Assembly: GCA_041658405.1 (NCBI GenBank)
Contig: JBBAAG010000063.1
Coordinates: forward strand, 1-18,734
Direction of reading: 5' to 3'
Length of the DNA: 18,734 bases
From: Elusimicrobiota bacterium
GTDB taxonomy: Bacteria; Elusimicrobiota; UBA5214; JBBAAG01
Part shown: positions 7,451 to 15,043 of the stretch, one piece after another
How the letters are laid out: each line of letters opens with the position of its first letter
How positions within the stretch are numbered: position 1 is the first letter of the stretch
Position numbers and translations under genes: made by a program
Notes under the pieces: generated by a model
Database searches by the model: none
What the model was told of the DNA's origin: nothing
What the model saw: the letters and a program-made list of their open reading frames with translations, nothing else

Positions 7451-8929
7451 TTACCTCTTCTTCACCGCCACGCGGGTAGTCTTAACTTGTTTATCTATAG
7501 TAAGCATTATTATGTACACGCCAGAACCAACCTTTTTATTACTTCCAACTATTTGCCCGTCAGTCCCGTCAAACTCACCGTTACCGCCATTCCAGTTAAT
7601 CCTATGCCGTCCTGCCATGCGGTATCCATTAATTAATACACCTATTTTTTCACCGGCGATATTATAAATTTCCATCACAACATTTCCGGATTCTGTAAGG
7701 TCAAACACAATAGCCATTGAGTTGCCATTCATTGGGTTAAACGGATTTGGCACACCGGGATATAATTTGGGTTCTTGTATTTTGATATATTCAAATATGA
7801 TGTTATAATACGACGCGGAAATAAACTTATCCAGCTTCCCGTCATTGTTTGTATCAAACACCAACTCTTTATCTCCGTCACCGTCAACGTCAATTTGTTT
7901 AATAATTGTCACAATATCATTATCCGGATCATAGTATTTGTCTGGTATACCATCGCTAGTAATATCTACGAAATGATCAATCTTATTATCATTATCCGCA
8001 TCAAGTTGTATTAACGATTTACATATCCCGGACGGATCGCGGTATATATCGTATCCACCAACATTACTGCTATCACCATTACCAACATACTCAAGCACAC
8101 CATCGTTGTTGAGGTCCGAGTATTTAAAGTTGATACCGAGAACAAAAAATTTCCAGCCGGTCTGCGTGCTGGTAACACTTGCGCTATAACAGTCATACGC
8201 CATCACTTTCCAATAATACGTTGTAACATTATCTAAATCCTTTAACACTGTAAATGTTGTATCCGTCGTATCAATTTGAGTATAACTCCCAAATCCCACT
8301 GCCGTGCTATAGGTTAATGAATATGTAATTTCATCTCTAAAACTTCCGTCATCACTCCCTGCATAAGATGACTGCCATGTAAATACCGGCTTTACCAAAC
8401 TCGCGGTACCATTATCCAAAGGTAATCTCAAACTAAATGCTGTAGGCCACATGTCGTACACCACAAATGAACGTTTATTAGATAATTCCGACCAGTTCAG
8501 CCGTTCATCACTAATTTTTATCCAAAAATAATACGTTGTCCCAACAACCAGGCCGCTGATCGTCGTTGATGATACCGTACCCTCTGCAGCAGAAAACTCT
8601 GCTGACTTCGAGTATGGCGCAGTATCAAAATTGTCTAATAGGCTGTCAGTATATTTTAGTACCCACTGCCCGCGTAATATAGCGCCAACTGTACCGTCTT
8701 CCCCTGGGGATGTCCATGTAACTTTAACCTCCCCGTTTTTTGATGTTGTTTCCGTAAACAAACCGGTAACTCCCGCTGGCGGTACAGTGTCTGATGATAC
8801 CGGAGTGAACGTAATATTAAAACTATCACCCCAGCTCGCTGCTATTAGATGCGGGGTTGAAACAATACAGCAGGCAGCCATGAGTAACATGGTACCTGCT
8901 ACAAGTTTCAAAATACTCCGCATCTTCAT
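7451..8929 (-). CDS. Secreted FN3 / Asp-rich repeat protein with T9SS-like C-terminal domain
   Basis: Domain order: signal peptide 1-31 (ending PHLIA|ASW); the mature start SWGDSFNITFTP, shared with the protein at 9836-10402; a fibronectin type III domain at about 47-155 (VKVTWTSPGEDG, TTYYFWIKISDE); a second FN3-like domain at about 158-270 (PVFTWQSSYAG, TTYYWKVMAYD). A segment at about 270-375 is rich in Asp-x-Asn/Asp-x-Asp-Gly loops: DLNNDGVLEY, DADNDNKIDHF, DVDGDGDKEL and DTNNDGKLDK. These resemble EF-hand/dockerin or thrombospondin type 3 calcium loops. The C-terminus is a FlgD/T9SS type A domain: YPGVPNPFNPMNG, VVMEIYNIAGEKIGVL, GSGVYIIML and a basic tail TTRVAVKKR. AAGGAAG lies just before the ATG. 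The gene is 16 bases downstream of the preceding gene and 2 upstream of a PorV-family gene, so it looks like exported surface cargo in an operon. Confidence 0.85.
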   Translation of the reverse strand: MKMRSILKLVAGTMLLMAACCIVSTPHLIAASWGDSFNITFTPVSSDTVPPAGVTGLFTETTSKNGEVKVTWTSPGEDGTVGAILRGQWVLKYTDSLLDNFDTAPYSKSAEFSAAEGTVSSTTISGLVVGTTYYFWIKISDERLNWSELSNKRSFVVYDMWPTAFSLRLPLDNGTASLVKPVFTWQSSYAGSDDGSFRDEITYSLTYSTAVGFGSYTQIDTTDTTFTVLKDLDNVTTYYWKVMAYDCYSASVTSTQTGWKFFVLGINFKYSDLNNDGVLEYVGNGDSSNVGGYDIYRDPSGICKSLIQLDADNDNKIDHFVDITSDGIPDKYYDPDNDIVTIIKQIDVDGDGDKELVFDTNNDGKLDKFISASYYNIIFEYIKIQEPKLYPGVPNPFNPMNGNSMAIVFDLTESGNVVMEIYNIAGEKIGVLINGYRMAGRHRINWNGGNGEFDGTDGQIVGSNKKVGSGVYIIMLTIDKQVKTTRVAVKKR

Positions 8930-8945
8930 AATTTCTTCCTTAACC

Positions 8946-9833
8946 TTATTTCAGCGTTACAAACACTTTGGTATACAACTCAATCGGTAACACATCTTTT
9001 GCACTAACTTCGCCTTTAACCAAAAACACAAACTTTTTTCCTTTATACTCCGTCCTATCCGGTATATTGATAAATATTTTTATGTCCACAATCTGGTTGC
9101 TGTTAACCTTCACCTTTTGTGGTTTTAATTCTAACCACGCAAGATCCGGCGCGGGTTCATACCCCGGCGGCAATCCGCCCATCTGAACGTTATACGGTAC
9201 GGGCTCTACCTTAACAACAACCTTCGCATCAGTACGGTTCGTAAGTTTCAACCCTACGTTCTTCTCTTTCCTGAGATCCACTTTTTTTCCAGCCGGAACA
9301 TTGAGAACATATACGCTACTGGGTGTCATATCGATATCCAAAGTTAACAACCCTCGTATTTGTTTTTCCTTCTTCAACGTCTCCGGCCCTTGACCTGTTG
9401 AGAACCTCAACCGGCTCCTGACTCCAACACCCAACATCCCGGTCCTTAGAGTATGAGACCAAATAGCCACCTGGAAATGCCTTCCAACATACACAGTATC
9501 ATTGGGTACCGTCACAACAATATCACTGGAAACATTTTCATTCACCCCGATTTTTGTGCGGTTAGGAATTATCTGTACCCAGTTCGGATCAGGTATTGGT
9601 TCGTAACCTTCAATACACGCTTCTTTTGCAGGGATCTCCATCTCGGTCAATACATCAATCCCTACGGTACTACAATTAATTATTGTATATGGCAACCTCC
9701 GTAGCTCGCGGAGATTGTAACTCCGCCCGAGTTCAAGATTCTCGAGTATAGCGTCGCTGAACCGCGTACGCAACCCGAGCTCCGCACTCGCAGGAGTGCT
9801 ACATAACAAAAGTATTAAGAGTAGTACCCCCAC
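8946..9833 (-). CDS. Secreted protein with two homologous Ig-like halves; DUF916-like pattern
   Basis: Not assigned to a family with certainty. A GTG start at 9833, two bases after the upstream gene's stop, gives 295 residues with a short leader (GVLLLILLLCSTPASA|ELG). An in-frame ATG at 9923 would overlap the upstream gene by 88 bases and add an unlikely hydrophilic N-terminus. The protein is an internal duplication. Half one holds SYNLRELRRLPYTI, then GYEPIPDPNWVQIIPNRTKI, then VNENVSSDIVVTVPNDTVYV and GRHFQVAI. Half two holds VDLRKEKNVGLKLTN, then GYEPAPDLAWLELKPQKVKV, then NSNQIVDIKIFINIPDRTEY and KGKKFVFLV. This 'unwind / N-x-x / proline / Y-x-G-K' pattern resembles DUF916-type domains that accompany WxL proteins; it also fits generic Ig-like periplasmic or chaperone-like domains. 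It is translationally coupled to the 188-residue protein before it. Confidence 0.72.
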   Translation of the reverse strand: MGVLLLILLLCSTPASAELGLRTRFSDAILENLELGRSYNLRELRRLPYTIINCSTVGIDVLTEMEIPAKEACIEGYEPIPDPNWVQIIPNRTKIGVNENVSSDIVVTVPNDTVYVGRHFQVAIWSHTLRTGMLGVGVRSRLRFSTGQGPETLKKEKQIRGLLTLDIDMTPSSVYVLNVPAGKKVDLRKEKNVGLKLTNRTDAKVVVKVEPVPYNVQMGGLPPGYEPAPDLAWLELKPQKVKVNSNQIVDIKIFINIPDRTEYKGKKFVFLVKGEVSAKDVLPIELYTKVFVTLK

Positions 9834-9835
9834 AA

Positions 9836-10402
9836 TTAGTCCGCAGCTTCCGCAGTAATCGTTATCGTTACCGTTTGCGTGGCAATAATTGACGCTGTTG
9901 GCGGAGTGATCAGCTTCAACCATAAATGGCGTAATGCGTTTAACGACATACTGTCCAGATCCTCATCGCCTTCATATTTCCCCGGTGCGCCATCCGCTAC
10001 TTGCTGCGCGCTGGTTACTAGCAAGTTTCTTGATGTACTCGACGCGAAATCGCCGGTTGCCGGCGCTGCTGCGTTAAACAACGCAAATACTGCAAGTTCG
10101 TTCTGCGCACTTGCACTGCCGTCGGCTGATAATGCCCATCCGCCAGCAATTGAACCGTTCATCGTATACTCTATCGGCGCTAATGTGCCGGTAGAAATTA
10201 CGGGAATCGGCGACGTTGTTGAGTTTGTTGTACCAAGTACAAGGTCACCCATCGCAACCGTTGTTGTGTCAATAATTACACCGCGATCGCCGGTCGGGGT
10301 TAACGTCACTGTAAACGAATCACCCCAATTTGCTGCTGTTACAATCCCTAGTGCGGTAAATAATATCGCCGCTGATAATACTAAACCTAAAATACGTTTC
10401 AT
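9836..10402 (-). CDS. Small secreted all-beta protein, WxL-like module
   Basis: 188 residues, unrecognised as a named family. The signal peptide MKRILGLVLSAAILFTALGI ends near VTA|ANWGDSF. The mature start NWGDSFTVTLTP matches the start of the protein at 7451-8929. The rest aligns with the last ~145 residues of the SBBP protein at 10510-13425: G-V-x-I-D, then an A-x-G-x-L turn, a WxL-like strand (GGWALSA here, ATWDLRA there), an LW-x-x-I/L strand (LRHLWLKLITP versus RNLWVQILMP) and a QTVTITITAE/QEITVYITAN end. AAGGAGG lies eight bases before ATG 10402. It is followed after two bases by the duplicated-domain gene. The WxL comparison rests on motif spacing only (VTxTP, FG-like turn, GWxLxA). 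It is probably a surface or periplasmic structural subunit; function unknown. Confidence 0.75.
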   Translation of the reverse strand: MKRILGLVLSAAILFTALGIVTAANWGDSFTVTLTPTGDRGVIIDTTTVAMGDLVLGTTNSTTSPIPVISTGTLAPIEYTMNGSIAGGWALSADGSASAQNELAVFALFNAAAPATGDFASSTSRNLLVTSAQQVADGAPGKYEGDEDLDSMSLNALRHLWLKLITPPTASIIATQTVTITITAEAAD

Positions 10403-10509
10403 TGTCTTTGCCTCCTTATTTTGGCAATTGTCTTACTAGACTTTTCTCTCAACTATCCAATAAATACTCTTTTTATTATCTATCACCCCTTTCTTTAAAA
10501 CATTATGAT

Positions 10510-13425
10510 TCAAGGCATGTTTGCCGTTATATAAACCGTTATTTCCTGTTGCGTATCTACATTACTTATCGTCGGCATCAATATCTGTACCCACAAATTC
10601 CGTGTGTCGGCTACCGGCACAGAAACGCCGGTTTGGCCAATAGCAAACCTGGATGCCGTACATAATTGTTTACTATCCGTCAATTTATCTTCGTCACCGA
10701 AGTCGATGCTAGACGGCCGGGTTGCGTTCAACCCTGTATAAAGCACAAACCGGTCTGTCCCGGAAGTAGTTGCAATCTGCCATGGACTCCCTGCAGTCGT
10801 TGTTGCTGCACGCAGATCCCAGGTAGCAACCATATTGCCTGTATTCGTAACTATCGCAACAGTTGCCGTAATACTTGACATGTTTACCTGTAAAGTACCA
10901 AATGCGTAAGTATCAATGTCTATACTGACACCAAGGATTTGATCTTGTGCATAATTGGTTGCGCCGTTAGATATCGCTGACCAATTGTTTATATTTCCAT
11001 CTCGAGTCCATATTCTTATATAGTAAGTCGTCATCGAGATTAAACCAGTCAACGTATAATTCTCCCACGTTCCCGTTACAAGGTCGGTTGATATGTATTG
11101 TTCATACTTATTTTCATAATCCGCCCACGTACCTGTCGTCCAATAATCCGCAGATTCTACTACATACGTAGCATATCTTATACGATACTGTCCGCCAGTA
11201 ATATTATTTGAATTCCCCTCATACCCGGGTGCCGTCCAGTTAAGGATAATCGTCCTCGCACCAGTCCCGGTTAATGCTGTCAGGTTGGTAATCGCCGCAG
11301 GAATGGGTGAGGGCGCTGATATTTTTGTAAAAAATCCGTCATACGATCCTCCGGCATACACCGATTGGATTATACTGGGCATCGTGGTTGTGCTGGCTGT
11401 AGGAAAATCCGAGGAACTTGTGTATCCAGCTATATAAACATTTCTTGAACTATCTAATTCAATCCCGTTTCCCCATTGATCAGTGGTTCCGCCTAAATAG
11501 GTAGAAAACACTTTTGTGGCTCCGGTGGAGCTGATCTCCGTAACAAACGCTTTACCTCCAGTACTATCGCTAGTGATTTCATTCATCAATGGAAAATTAG
11601 TCGAAAGGGTATGCCCGGTTACATAAGCGTTGCCTATGGTATCAACTTTAATGGAGGTCGCCTTGTCCTCACCCGAACCGCCCAAATATGTGGCATAAAC
11701 TCCGTCGAGAAGGCCTCCGCCGCCGTTCATGTTCATCTTAAACACATATGCATCCGGTGCACCGGCGTTGGATATTTGACCGACCGTGGCAAAAAAGTCG
11801 TTGCCATTAGGAAAAGAGCTAGAATTCGTATATCCAGTTATATAAACTTTAAGTGTATCGGGATCTGTACCTTCCAACGCTATACCGAATGCATCATCGT
11901 CAACGTCACCGCCTAACCATGTTGAATAAAGTAAATTAGCGCCTGAAGAACTGATTTTCGATACAAATGCATCGCTCGGCCCGGTACTCGTAGGTTTAAA
12001 AGCACCTGCAATTATAGGAAATGTACCTGGCTTCGCCTGGCCGGTTACATAGGCATTACCTATCCTGTCAATCGCAATTGCACGTCCAATATCTGCTGTT
12101 GAACCTCCTAAGAAAGTGGAATACGCAACAGCTCCTGCCGGTGAAAATTTTGACACAAACGCATCGCTCACAGGCGCTGATAAACTGACGGACTGATAGC
12201 AATTTACTGTTTGCGGAAAACCAGTGTCAACATCAGCAAAAGAGCCGGTACCCCCTGTTACATAAGCATTACCTGTAGTATCCACAGCTATTCCATAACC
12301 GTAATCTTCTTGCGCCCCTCCAAGATAAGTTGAGTAAACCAATGCTGTACCGTCGGCCTCAATTGCCAATACAAAAGCATCTGTTCCGCCTCTAAGCCCA
12401 GCTTGATATTGCGGGCCTACTTTTGGGAAGGTTGTTGAAGTTGTTTCTCCAGTGACATGAACAATCCCCGCACCATCAACAGTGATCGCATTCGCAATGT
12501 CAATCGCATCACCGCCTAAATATGTTGACCATAAAAGAGTTCCTGCCGCACTGATCTTGGTAACAAAAGCGTCTGTCCCGCCGTTGTTAGATGAATCGTA
12601 ATGATCTGTCGTCCCCGGGAAACTACTTGCAATTGTTAAGCCTGTAAGATAAATATTTCCTGAACTATCCAACGCAATAGCGTTCACCCGGTCTTCATAA
12701 TTTCCAGTACCACCCAAGTATGTGGAATACAGTAAAGTCGGGTCGATTACCAGTTCTTTACTCTTGTCATAAGGCCCTACCTTAAAACTAACCTGATTAT
12801 TTCTGGCTAACACAAACTGTCCCTCTACTGTTGTTTTTGTATTCCCTATTTTCTGATAAAGTATCGGCGCGCTGAATGCCAACTGTCCAGTGGTTAAACT
12901 CAAAACTAGATTTCCATGGTTGTCCAGTTCTATATTTTTCGCTCCCTCAAAATTCATACGGATAAGCTTCGGGTTTGCACCAGGTGCAACTACAAAATCG
13001 TATTCCAGCTGTCCTTGATTCCCATAATAGACTATGTCGATCCCGGGATATGCTTGGTTAACCTTAACTTTAGAATACTGTTTTACGTTGGCATGCCATT
13101 GTCTTGAGTCGTTACCGGTCAAGTAATTACTTTTACCTGACAACATATCCAGTCCTTGGACCACAGGGTTGGGATTTGCGTTTTTAAGTTTCATGCGGAC
13201 CACATCAAGTTGGCGGGATAACACGGCTTCTGAATTAGTCAGAAACAGTGTGTATCCTTTACCCCGGGCAATAAACTTTACTTCCTCTGCGGTTTGACCG
13301 CGGTTAGCTTCAAAACTCAACGGGAGGTTGGCGTAGGTGCTCTCTGCAGACGTAGGGATAAGTCCCGCAAATGCGGGACTTATCACCAAACTCGTCAATA
13401 AAATCAAACTATAAACTATTTTCAC
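10510..13425 (-). CDS. SBBP beta-propeller protein with DUF7948, FN3 and WxL-like C-terminal module
   Basis: 971 residues. Signal peptide MKIVYSLILLTSLVISPAFA; DUF7948-like domain at about 30-250 (YANLPLSFEANRGQTAEEVK, GIDIVYYGNQG, LVIDPTLLYSTYLGG). Seven SBBP repeats follow to about 690: STYLGGTGNY, STYLGGDAID, STYLGGAQED, STFLGGSTAD, STWLGGDVDD, ATYLGGSGED and STYLGGTTDQ, consistent with a seven-bladed propeller. An FN3 domain lies at about 710-815 (ILNWTAPGYEG, GGQYRIRYA, TTYYIRIWTRDGNINNW). The final ~145 residues are homologous to the free-standing protein at 9836-10402. Unlike the paralogue at 227-5700 it has no IPT array and no T9SS-like tail. Start is GTG 13425, eleven bases after the OmpA-family gene; the codon two upstream is a stop, so no earlier start exists, and no clear Shine-Dalgarno sequence is present. 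A perfect 13-bp palindrome (13357-13384) interrupts the end of the signal-peptide coding region in frame. Confidence 0.87.
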   Translation of the reverse strand: MKIVYSLILLTSLVISPAFAGLIPTSAESTYANLPLSFEANRGQTAEEVKFIARGKGYTLFLTNSEAVLSRQLDVVRMKLKNANPNPVVQGLDMLSGKSNYLTGNDSRQWHANVKQYSKVKVNQAYPGIDIVYYGNQGQLEYDFVVAPGANPKLIRMNFEGAKNIELDNHGNLVLSLTTGQLAFSAPILYQKIGNTKTTVEGQFVLARNNQVSFKVGPYDKSKELVIDPTLLYSTYLGGTGNYEDRVNAIALDSSGNIYLTGLTIASSFPGTTDHYDSSNNGGTDAFVTKISAAGTLLWSTYLGGDAIDIANAITVDGAGIVHVTGETTSTTFPKVGPQYQAGLRGGTDAFVLAIEADGTALVYSTYLGGAQEDYGYGIAVDTTGNAYVTGGTGSFADVDTGFPQTVNCYQSVSLSAPVSDAFVSKFSPAGAVAYSTFLGGSTADIGRAIAIDRIGNAYVTGQAKPGTFPIIAGAFKPTSTGPSDAFVSKISSSGANLLYSTWLGGDVDDDAFGIALEGTDPDTLKVYITGYTNSSSFPNGNDFFATVGQISNAGAPDAYVFKMNMNGGGGLLDGVYATYLGGSGEDKATSIKVDTIGNAYVTGHTLSTNFPLMNEITSDSTGGKAFVTEISSTGATKVFSTYLGGTTDQWGNGIELDSSRNVYIAGYTSSSDFPTASTTTMPSIIQSVYAGGSYDGFFTKISAPSPIPAAITNLTALTGTGARTIILNWTAPGYEGNSNNITGGQYRIRYATYVVESADYWTTGTWADYENKYEQYISTDLVTGTWENYTLTGLISMTTYYIRIWTRDGNINNWSAISNGATNYAQDQILGVSIDIDTYAFGTLQVNMSSITATVAIVTNTGNMVATWDLRAATTTAGSPWQIATTSGTDRFVLYTGLNATRPSSIDFGDEDKLTDSKQLCTASRFAIGQTGVSVPVADTRNLWVQILMPTISNVDTQQEITVYITANMP
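13357..13384. repeat. Perfect 13-bp inverted repeat (hairpin) within coding sequence
   Basis: GATAAGTCCCGCA at 13357-13369 and its exact reverse complement at 13372-13384 are separated by two bases. The palindrome covers the codons around the signal-peptide cleavage site of the SBBP gene (ISPAFAGLIP region), 42-69 bases into the message. The paralogue at 5700 has no such palindrome at this point. It shares the GTCCCGC/GCGGGAC core with 62-79. It may be an in-frame REP-like insertion, or an mRNA hairpin that slows early translation. Confidence 0.75.
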
Positions 13426-13436
13426 AAATTACGATA

Positions 13437-14987
13437 TCATTTAGCAATTGCTAATGTTCCTATAGTTTCACCACTCACAACCAACTCTACTCTCCGGTTT
13501 TTTTCCCGGCCTAGAGATGTAGTATTTGATTCAATAGGTAGAGTTTTTCCATACCCCCGTGACACAATGGAATTGACCGACACACCCTGGCTCACAAGAT
13601 AATCCCGTGCTGCCTGCGCTCGTTTTTCTGATAACTGCTGATTAAACTCATCGCTTCCAACGCTATCGGTATGCCCTTCAACGCTCAATTTTAAATCTGG
13701 CCGCGATGATATAATCCCCGCTATTTTTGCCAGTTTCTCGCGTACCAACGGCATTAACTCTGAACTTCCTGTTTGGAAAAGAGCATCGGACATATTAACG
13801 ATAAGGCCCCGGGCTGTATCCCGCGTTTGCAGAATTGAATTTAACTGTTGCAGGAGTTGCGCGCGTAGGATAGTTTTTTCACCTTCAGCCTTTTGTGCTC
13901 TACTATTAGCAACATCCGCTTGTCCTTTAGATTTCTCAGCTACTGTCCGAGCCGCTTTCGCATCTGCCTGGGAGCTATTTGAGGATGCTACAGCATTGGT
14001 GGCTAATGTAAGAGCTGTGAGACGTTCATTGTCCGACTGTATTTTTGCCTGCTCTGCTTTAGATTGAGCATCTTCCGCTTTCAACTTTTCTGCAGTTGCA
14101 TCGGCTGCTCTGATATTGGCACTGTTAACCTGAGCTTGTTGCTGCTGTTTTTCAAAAACACTTTCTTCCTCCGCCTGGCGTTTTATGGCAATAGAACGGC
14201 TATCCTCTGCGCTTTGAACAGCTTCACGTGCTGTCATAGCCTGGCCTTTTATCCCGCCTTCTTTTGTTTCAGCTAAAGCCAGAAGCCGTTCTGCTTTTTT
14301 GAAGCTCTCAGCTGCATAAGTTTCTGCCCCCGCAGCTTTAGCAATCCGCACGGCGTTCTGTGCTTGATAGACATTAAAAGGAATCTTCCTATTCATAACA
14401 TTCGGCTGAAATTCCGTAGCGACGACATTTTTTACGTATTGCCCTTTAGGAAGCAATTCATATTTTGCGTCAATTACTTCAATCTTAGCTACATTATCGG
14501 CCTTGATTACATTTTCTAAAATCACAACATCGCTCGGTTGTGAAACAGCAAAGTAAGGTTCAGCCGTAACAATAAGGCTCAATGCCTGTAAAGACGTTTT
14601 TGCGTTAAGTTGACTTCTACCATTCTTAACAATCAACTCCCCAATATTGGTTGCCCGCCCATCCGGAGATATTGCCCACAAAATGTAGGTTATATACTCC
14701 GAGCCGAACTGAGTGGGTGCTATCAATTTCTCAAATTTTGCTTTAATCTCAAGTACACCGTTGTTATTCCTAACAGCAGCAACGCCTTTGGTATCAGAAA
14801 GGATTGCAATACCCTTAAAATCAATTTCAACAGGCCCTTTCAAATTCCGGTAATTAATCGCTTTCGCTGCACTTTGCACGAATGCTATCCTGAAAGACGG
14901 TTTTGCATTTACCGCCGCTGAGTATACCTGAGTCTGCATCATCAATGATGCGGTAACAATTAACAATACGTTTAAACATTTTTTCAT
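13437..14987 (-). CDS. OmpA-family peptidoglycan-associated protein with DUF4398-like/coiled-coil middle
   Basis: 516 residues. A signal peptide (1-23, ending QVYSA) is followed by an all-beta, unassigned N-terminal region at about 30-175 (VEIDFKGIAILSDTKG, ILWAISPDGRATNIG). A helical segment at about 205-245 has the DUF4398-like pattern VRIAKAAGAETYAAESFKKA followed by ERLLALAE. A long Ala/Gln/Lys/Glu-rich coiled coil spans about 248-388. The C-terminal OmpA domain (about 395-505) has LFQTGSSEL, VEGHTDSVGS (GHTD 438-441), FNQQLSEKRAQAARDYL, SRGYGKTLPIESN and NRRVELVV (497-504). The Asp of GHTD and the Arg of NRRVE are the residues that bind diaminopimelate in OmpA domains, so peptidoglycan anchoring is well supported. 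It lies 56 bases after the YtxH-like gene and 11 before the SBBP gene, with only a weak ribosome-binding site. Likely role: tethers the envelope or surface machinery to the cell wall. Confidence 0.86.
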   Translation of the reverse strand: MKKCLNVLLIVTASLMMQTQVYSAAVNAKPSFRIAFVQSAAKAINYRNLKGPVEIDFKGIAILSDTKGVAAVRNNNGVLEIKAKFEKLIAPTQFGSEYITYILWAISPDGRATNIGELIVKNGRSQLNAKTSLQALSLIVTAEPYFAVSQPSDVVILENVIKADNVAKIEVIDAKYELLPKGQYVKNVVATEFQPNVMNRKIPFNVYQAQNAVRIAKAAGAETYAAESFKKAERLLALAETKEGGIKGQAMTAREAVQSAEDSRSIAIKRQAEEESVFEKQQQQAQVNSANIRAADATAEKLKAEDAQSKAEQAKIQSDNERLTALTLATNAVASSNSSQADAKAARTVAEKSKGQADVANSRAQKAEGEKTILRAQLLQQLNSILQTRDTARGLIVNMSDALFQTGSSELMPLVREKLAKIAGIISSRPDLKLSVEGHTDSVGSDEFNQQLSEKRAQAARDYLVSQGVSVNSIVSRGYGKTLPIESNTTSLGREKNRRVELVVSGETIGTLAIAK

Positions 14988-15043
14988 AATTTTTCTAATC
15001 TATATCCTCTCCATATTTTTTAACTAAACTTTTGCCTGCAACT

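Noticed and set aside
9834..9923. ATG at 9923 as the start of the duplicated-domain protein
   Set aside because: It would overlap the preceding gene by 88 bases and bury the leader peptide 30 residues in. The GTG at 9833 sits two bases after the upstream stop and puts the signal peptide first.
9879..10439. Plus-strand open frame of 186 codons opposite the WxL-like gene
   Set aside because: It is the mirror of a gene with signal peptide, ribosome-binding site and homologous neighbour on the minus strand. The plus frame shows no start signal or family resemblance.
10403..10509. Terminator or promoter in the 107-base gap between the SBBP and WxL-like genes
   Set aside because: Only a four-base stem (GTCT/AGAC) and no T-run or convincing -35/-10 pair. 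Apart from the AAGGAGG ribosome-binding site I see nothing definite.
14988..15043. Tiny open frame or promoter between the YtxH-like and OmpA-family genes
   Set aside because: The 56-base gap contains only a few-codon frame (ATGGAGAGG...) ending at once, and no clear promoter. It reads as an intra-operon gap.
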